64,000 nt of DNA from Lewinellaceae bacterium (GTDB lineage Bacteria; Bacteroidota; Bacteroidia; Chitinophagales; Saprospiraceae). The translations under genes were made by a program, and so were the position numbers. The stretch spans positions 967,501 through 1,031,500 of the forward strand of contig JACJYC010000002.1 in the NCBI GenBank assembly GCA_020636325.1, given 5' to 3'. Below are positions 57,849-64,000 of the stretch, in pieces. Every line of letters starts with the position of its first letter. Position 1 is the stretch's first letter. The notes below the pieces were generated by a model. That model searched no databases. It saw nothing but the letters and a program-made list of their open reading frames with translations, and had not been told where the DNA came from.

Positions 57849-58022
57849 GATTCCTCGATTCCTCAGTTCTTTGATTGTTCGATTGATCCGCCACGCCGCG
57901 GCGTGGTCGATTTTGGGCGTCCGTCGGTTGGTCAGCTTAATCGATTCATTCGACTTAATCGGCTTAATCGGTTCAATTTTTCGATTCCTCAGTTCCTCGA
58001 TTCCTCAGTTCCTCGATTCCTC
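57849..58022. repeat. Composite repeat: octamers (loci D, E), AATCGA-type units and GC palindrome
   Basis: On the minus strand two GAGGAATC units (57849-57864) and five alternating GAGGAATC/GAGGAACT units (57983-58022) flank the palindrome CCACGCCGCGGCGTGG (57891-57906) and TTAATCG-rich sequence. The combination joins the two repeat families otherwise seen at 13.7-16.3 kb and 19.6 kb. It lies between hemW and the Nif3-like gene; the last unit is 12 nt from the hemW stop. Confidence 0.85.
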
Positions 58023-58034
58023 AGTTTTTGAGCG

Positions 58035-59192
58035 TCATACGACAAATAGATCGGAGGCGATGCGGTCGGCCAGGAGGCGGCCGGCGTTGCTCAACCGGAA
58101 AACCTCGTTTTGACGAACGACCAGCCCCTGATCGATATATGACTGGATATGGCTCAGGAAATGGGTTTGAAATTCCGGGCCGATGGCGGTCAGGGCCGGC
58201 AATTCGCAGCCCCAGATGGTGCGCAAGCCTGTCATGACGTATTCGTTGAAGCGGTCGGCCGGGCTGAGGGTTTCTTTTTCGAATAACCGGCCTTCCTGTT
58301 TCAGGCGTTCCTCAGGGGTATGGATATCTGTCAGGGCTTTGATGTATCGGGGGTTGTTGGACACGTTCCAGAGGCGGGTTGTGAAGCCGTCGAAGGAATG
58401 CGCCGCGGGGCCGATGCCGATATAAGGCTCCCCTTGCCAGTAGCTGCTGTTGTGGCGGGCGTACCGGCCGGGTTTGGCGAAGTTGGAAATTTCGTAATGG
58501 TCGTACCCTTCCTGCCGCATTCGGGTCATCAGGTACTCATATTGGGCCGCGCCCTGGTGCTCGTCCGGGGGAATGGTCTTTCCCTTTTCGACAAAATGGG
58601 CCAGCGCGGTTTTGGGTTCCACGGTCAGGGCGTAGCACGACAAGTGCGGAATGCCGTATTCCAGCAGCGTATCGATATTGGCGGCCCAGCGTTCGCCGGT
58701 GGTGGTCGGGGATCCGTAGATCAGATCGACGGTGATGTTGTCGAACCCGGCTTTTTGCGCGTTTTCAATGCAGGCTCTGGCCTCCCGGCCCGAGTGCGCC
58801 CGGTTCATCCAGCGGAGGTCCTCCTCAAAAAAGGATTGTACGCCGATGCTCAGCCTGTTGACCGGACTTTGGGCCAGCGCCATAAGGTATTCCGGTGTGA
58901 GGTCGTCGGGGTTGGCTTCCAGGGTGATCTCGGCGTCCTCTTCGATCTTGAAATGGCGGAAAACCCCGGAGAACAACGTTTCCAATTCACCGGGAGTCAG
59001 CAATGACGGGGTGCCGCCGCCCAGGTAAACGGTACTGAAGGCAATACTCCCGAGTTCTTCCCTGCGCAGGGCCAGCTCCTTCATCATGGCTTCCAACAGA
59101 TCCGGCTTGTTGCGGAGCGAGGTGGAAAAATGAAAGTTGCAATAGTGGCAGGCCTGCTTGCAAAACGGTATGTGAAAATAGATTCCTGCCAT
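58035..59192 (-). CDS. hemW: Radical SAM heme chaperone HemW
   Basis: 385 residues from MAGIYFHIPFC (the longer frame adds 10 residues upstream). Radical SAM cluster motif FCKQACHYCNFHF (CX3CX2C), GGGTPSLL, EANPDDLTPE, NRLSIGVQSF and a C-terminal HemW/HemN domain (GYDHYEISNFAKPGRYARHN, then WQGEPYIGIGPAAHSF). HemW hands heme to target proteins; it is often annotated as oxygen-independent coproporphyrinogen oxidase, but the sequence is the HemW subgroup. Divergent from the SMUG2-like gene. Confidence 0.92.
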   Translation of the reverse strand: MAGIYFHIPFCKQACHYCNFHFSTSLRNKPDLLEAMMKELALRREELGSIAFSTVYLGGGTPSLLTPGELETLFSGVFRHFKIEEDAEITLEANPDDLTPEYLMALAQSPVNRLSIGVQSFFEEDLRWMNRAHSGREARACIENAQKAGFDNITVDLIYGSPTTTGERWAANIDTLLEYGIPHLSCYALTVEPKTALAHFVEKGKTIPPDEHQGAAQYEYLMTRMRQEGYDHYEISNFAKPGRYARHNSSYWQGEPYIGIGPAAHSFDGFTTRLWNVSNNPRYIKALTDIHTPEERLKQEGRLFEKETLSPADRFNEYVMTGLRTIWGCELPALTAIGPEFQTHFLSHIQSYIDQGLVVRQNEVFRLSNAGRLLADRIASDLFVV

Positions 59193-59257
59193 GCCTGTTA
59201 CGGTTCTTCCCTCCAAAAACACCTATCATTGCGGAGATGTTCTAATCCAGTTTGATC

Positions 59258-59953
59258 ATGAAGCAAGAAAAGGCGCATTTCGGAGCAAAAGTAATGGAAT
59301 ATTTCGAGGCCATAGAGCCGGGCTGGCAGTTGCCTGACGGGGTAGAGCTGTTGTTTCCTTACGACAACCCGGAGACGATGGCGGCCATGCGGCTGTTCTA
59401 TTCCCGGTATTACAGCGATGCCCGGCCCAGAACCTTCGTGTTCGGCATCAACCCCGGGCGTTTCGGCGCCGGCATCACCGGGGTGCCGTTTACGGATCCC
59501 ATCCGGCTGGCAGAGGATTGCGGCATTGGGAATGCCTTCCAAAAAAAGGCGGAACTGTCGTCGCAATTCGTCTATGAGGTGGTGCATGCGTACGGCGGCC
59601 CGGAAGCGTTTTACCGCGACATTTACATCACCTCCGTTTGCCCTTTGGGATTTACCAAGGACGGCAAGAACTACAATTACTACGATGACCGCCGGCTGGA
59701 AAAGGCCGTCGAACCGTACATCATTGATCATATTCTCCGGCAAAAAGCCATCGGTGCGCTGGAAGAAACCGCCGTTTGCCTGGGGGAAGGCCAGAATTAC
59801 AAATACTTCAGCCAGATCAACGAGCGGCACGGCTTCTTCAAGACCATTGTCCCCCTGCCGCATCCCCGGTGGGTCATGCAGTACCGGCGCAGGCGGATGG
59901 AGGAGTTCAAGGAAAGGTATCTGATAGCGCTGACAGGAATCAGTGGGCAATAA
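59258..59953 (+). CDS. SMUG2-type uracil-DNA glycosylase family protein
   Basis: 231 residues from ATG at 59258. Uracil-DNA glycosylase superfamily fold: motif 1 VFGINPGRFGAGITGVPF, DPIRLAEDCGIGN, CPLGFTKDGKNYNYYDDRR and motif 2 VPLPHPRWVMQYRRRR. The arrangement matches SMUG2/DUF4918 proteins, thought to excise damaged bases such as uracil or hypoxanthine. No repair partner is adjacent. It converges with the GCS2-CBS gene across a small hairpin. Confidence 0.86.
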   Translation: MKQEKAHFGAKVMEYFEAIEPGWQLPDGVELLFPYDNPETMAAMRLFYSRYYSDARPRTFVFGINPGRFGAGITGVPFTDPIRLAEDCGIGNAFQKKAELSSQFVYEVVHAYGGPEAFYRDIYITSVCPLGFTKDGKNYNYYDDRRLEKAVEPYIIDHILRQKAIGALEETAVCLGEGQNYKYFSQINERHGFFKTIVPLPHPRWVMQYRRRRMEEFKERYLIALTGISGQ

Positions 59954-59965
59954 TTCCAAATAATT

Positions 59966-59988
59966 TACATAAAGTCTGTTTTTATGTA
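59966..59988. terminator. Small hairpin between converging genes
   Basis: TACATAAA (59966-59973) pairs with TTTATGTA (59981-59988) around a 7-nt loop, AT-rich and without a long T-run; weak bidirectional terminator at best. Confidence 0.4.
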
Positions 59989-60025
59989 CAAAAGCCGGAC
60001 CGTTTCTTGAACCCCGCCCGGGCGA

Positions 60026-61948
<1,923 letters not shown>

Positions 61949-61982
61949 ACTAGGTAAAGATTTTGTTGTTTTTACTTTGGCC

Positions 61983-61990
61983 CAAATATA
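61983..61990 (-). promoter_or_regulatory. -7 box (TATATTTG) of the GCS2-CBS gene
   Basis: Exact TAnnTTTG on the minus strand, 35 nt before the ATG at 61948; it lies inside the in-frame extension up to 62107 and argues against that longer start. Confidence 0.6.
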
Positions 61991-62121
61991 TAAAGATAAT
62001 ACACTCGATAAAGATACAGGAATTTTAAAGATGGCGGATTTTGAGCAAAAAAATTCCGGAAAGCAGGAATAGCGTGTTATAACAAAAGGTATTTTTCTAC
62101 GTTCCAATTGGAAAAAACTGC

Positions 62122-62646
62122 ATGAAAAGGGTTTTACTGCTCTTCATTTCCGGGTGGATACTGGTTTCGGGATGCCTGCGCGACAAGCGGGAGGTCCTGT
62201 TTCCGATGGTTTACCCCAACTTTGACTTTGAGCTGCCGTCCGGATTGAACCCCGCCTATGCCCAGGTTATCGAATTTCAGGCGATCAATTCGGATATTGC
62301 GAGCTACCTGAAAGCGAACGATACCGACACCAGCGCGTTTGCGGCGATCAGGCCGAATTTTGCGAAGATCGTTTCACAGAACGGCCGCAAGTTTGATTTT
62401 CTGGAGGAGGTATCGGTCAGGATTTGCCAGGTCGGTACGGATTGCTCGGAGTTCGACGAGGTCTTTTACCTGGACAATATGCGCAACAGGAGCTACAACA
62501 GCATAGAATTGCTGCCTACCCTGCGGAATGTGAAAAAACTCCTGTCCAGGGAAAGGTACCGGTTGGAAGTCGTCTTTTTCCTCAGCGAAATCTCTCCTTA
62601 TTTAATGGATTGCCAGCTGGATATGGGTTTTGAGGCCGTCAGGTAA
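62122..62646 (+). CDS. Lipoprotein of unknown function
   Basis: 174 residues. Lipoprotein signal MKRVLLLFISGWILVSGC (Cys18). The mature part has FPMVYPNFDFELPSGLNPAY, a helical middle and FLEEVSVRICQVGTDCSEFD, with LSRERYRLEVVFFLSEISPY near the end; the beta-rich ending suggests a small extracytoplasmic domain. No known family is recognised. It is divergent from the GCS2-CBS gene and followed by an exported protein gene on the same strand. Confidence 0.8.
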   Translation: MKRVLLLFISGWILVSGCLRDKREVLFPMVYPNFDFELPSGLNPAYAQVIEFQAINSDIASYLKANDTDTSAFAAIRPNFAKIVSQNGRKFDFLEEVSVRICQVGTDCSEFDEVFYLDNMRNRSYNSIELLPTLRNVKKLLSRERYRLEVVFFLSEISPYLMDCQLDMGFEAVR

Positions 62647-62710
62647 CAAATAATGCGGAACCGGCATTAATTCAGGAAGAGCAGGCCCTGGAATCGTCGG
62701 TTTGAAAATA

Positions 62711-62718
62711 TAACTTTG
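62711..62718 (+). promoter_or_regulatory. -7 box (TAACTTTG) of the last gene
   Basis: Exact TAnnTTTG, 22 nt before the ATG at 62741. Confidence 0.6.
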
Positions 62719-62740
62719 CGTTTAAATATATAATCCCTTC

Positions 62741-64000
62741 ATGCGACTAGTATTTTGTTGTCTGTTCCTGGGGTGGGCCTTCTTCGCCCAGGCATCCAAC
62801 CCTTCCGATTCCCTGCTTGCGCCGGGGGGGAGGGAGAATCTGGTATTCTACGGCCCGCTGGAAAAAATGGTCTTTACAACGCCTCAGGGAGCGGAACTGG
62901 CCGACCGGGTCCGTCTTTTCCTGGCCAGTTCAAAGGATAACGCTTTCGCCGTTGCGGATTTTGCCCAAAATCAGTTGCATTCAACCCTCAGGAAGCTTGA
63001 AAGTGCGCGGGCAGGAAAAAAAACGAGGGTCAAAGACCTGGACTATCTGCATCAAACCCTGAAAAGCCGGTATTTCAGGCACTATAACCCGGCAGCCGAT
63101 TTCGGGACCCTGTTCAAATCCGGCGATTACAACGAATACACGTCCACTGCCCTGTACATCATCGTACTGGATCACCTCGGGTATACCTACCGGGCTTCGG
63201 CCGGGCTGGAGCACATCAACCTGACCATTCAATTGGCAGACGGCGAACAAAGTCTTGATAAAGTCCTGCCCACCTGGGGCGGCAAGGGCAATGATCCGGC
63301 CACCGATTACCTCGACCTCTGGCAGGAACTATCCCTGATCCCCAAGGGAGAGAGCAGGCAGTCGCTGGCCCGCGCCTGGGCTGAGCGGTACGATCAAAAA
63401 GACGCAGAAAAGATCAATCCGTTCCAATTGGCGGGGTTGCTCTATTACCGAAGGGCGGGAGTTGACTATGCGGACCGGCAGTTCCTGAGCGCCATTCATG
63501 CCCTGGAAAAAGCCAGGTTTCTGTATCCCACACCGCTGTACGAACCCTTCCGGGCGACCTGCCGGTTTCAGCTGGCTGCCAACCTGCCCATGGACTCCGA
63601 CCGGTTGGGGCCGCTTTTCGACCTGTATGCTGCATATCCCAATGAGAATGTACGGAGTGAGCTGATCCGGCGCTTTGCCTTTCTGGCCGAGCATTTTTCC
63701 CAAAAGCTGGGCGAACCCGACCGGATCAATTTCATTTACCATGAATTCCAGCAGCGGATGGGGGCCGACCTGCCGGCGCTGGCCCTGATCAAGGAGATCT
63801 ACTACATCGAGCAGGCGCAATACTACGCTTCCACTGCCAATTCGGCGCGGTTCATCAGTTATATGGATACGATCTATCAGCTTCGCCCCAATGACCAGCA
63901 GGTACAGGATATCCTTTCCCGGTTGCTGGTCCGCTCATTGGGCAAGCGACGCGATTACGAGGCTTGCATCGACGTACTGGGGCAATACAAGAAGCAATAC
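62741..64000 (+). CDS. Exported protein of unknown function (3' end beyond window)
   Basis: 420 codons are visible with no stop. Signal peptide MRLVFCCLFLGWAFFAQA, then a mixed alpha/beta region (PLEKMVFTTPQGAELADRVR, HYNPAADFGTLFKSGDYNEY, YIIVLDHLGYTYRASAGLEH), where SGDYNEYTSTALYIIVLDHL recalls transglutaminase-like or peptidase-C39-like cores, but no catalytic triad is clear. After residue about 225 helical TPR-like repeats follow (AGLLYYRRAGVDYADRQFLS, AIHALEKARFLYPTPLYEPF). A periplasmic role is inferred only from the signal peptide. Confidence 0.8.
   Translation, partial: MRLVFCCLFLGWAFFAQASNPSDSLLAPGGRENLVFYGPLEKMVFTTPQGAELADRVRLFLASSKDNAFAVADFAQNQLHSTLRKLESARAGKKTRVKDLDYLHQTLKSRYFRHYNPAADFGTLFKSGDYNEYTSTALYIIVLDHLGYTYRASAGLEHINLTIQLADGEQSLDKVLPTWGGKGNDPATDYLDLWQELSLIPKGESRQSLARAWAERYDQKDAEKINPFQLAGLLYYRRAGVDYADRQFLSAIHALEKARFLYPTPLYEPFRATCRFQLAANLPMDSDRLGPLFDLYAAYPNENVRSELIRRFAFLAEHFSQKLGEPDRINFIYHEFQQRMGADLPALALIKEIYYIEQAQYYASTANSARFISYMDTIYQLRPNDQQVQDILSRLLVRSLGKRRDYEACIDVLGQYKKQY

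Overview
The window looks like chromosomal DNA of a GC-leaning member of the Bacteroidota, probably close to the Saprospiria. This is inferred from gene content and signals, not from a database search. The evidence: four proteins end in type IX secretion (T9SS) sorting domains, two of them with SprB-like repeats; promoters carry the Bacteroidota -7 box TAnnTTTG, in a few cases with a TTG/TTTG element about 20-21 nt upstream; Shine-Dalgarno sites are rare; and lineage markers are present (bTHX, type B L31, a GlmU-like bidomain protein, DUF5723, DUF4197). Most of the window is ordinary core genome in short operons. No tRNA, rRNA, CRISPR array, intact prophage, complete transposon or biosynthetic cluster was seen.

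Layout. 0-5 kb: end of atpC, a lipoprotein, a DCC-family protein, phosphatidylserine decarboxylase, a micro-protein plus sodium:solute symporter, a gamma-carbonic-anhydrase-like hexapeptide protein and a TTG-start membrane protein. 5-12 kb: secreted subtilase, a MITE-like insertion, DoxX, a DUF5723 barrel with a large lipoprotein, and a LolA-like carrier. 12-21 kb: the most accessory stretch, with a VOC protein, an orphan phage-type antirepressor, ftcD flanked by octamer tandem repeats, a PKD/T9SS protein of mixed base composition, small inverted-repeat elements, DUF4197 and a P1 peptidase. 21-27 kb: parC, an orphan MntA-type nucleotidyltransferase and an M1 aminopeptidase lipoprotein. 27-35 kb: two large SprB-repeat T9SS proteins around a divergent cytoplasmic protein, then bTHX. 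35-46 kb: DUF4139 protein, M28 peptidase, aroA, phoH, DUF62 SAM hydrolase, GlmU-like protein, rpmE2, an exported Cys-motif protein, pheS and a fasciclin protein. 46-55 kb: rhomboid and site-2 proteases, a truncated YdeI remnant, lspA, a PLP decarboxylase, a HAD hydrolase, an NrtR-like regulator and a divergent oxyR/dps pair. 55-64 kb: TPR protein, zinc-ribbon/Nif3 operon, hemW, a SMUG2-type glycosylase, a GCS2-CBS fusion, a lipoprotein and a gene running off the end.

How the genes work together. Secreted or envelope hydrolases (S8, M1, M28, P1, rhomboid, S2P) suggest a protein-degrading lifestyle, and the SprB/PKD proteins fit gliding or adhesion. OxyR and Dps form a peroxide-response pair. 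The least explained signals are non-coding: (i) a 15-bp motif at similar distances upstream of both SprB genes; (ii) an 8-bp tandem repeat family at five sites; (iii) an AATCGA-rich repeat joined to a 16-bp GC palindrome at two distant sites; (iv) MITE-like elements; (v) a 50-bp perfect palindrome that also encodes the end of a SprB protein. No clearly new multi-gene system was found.
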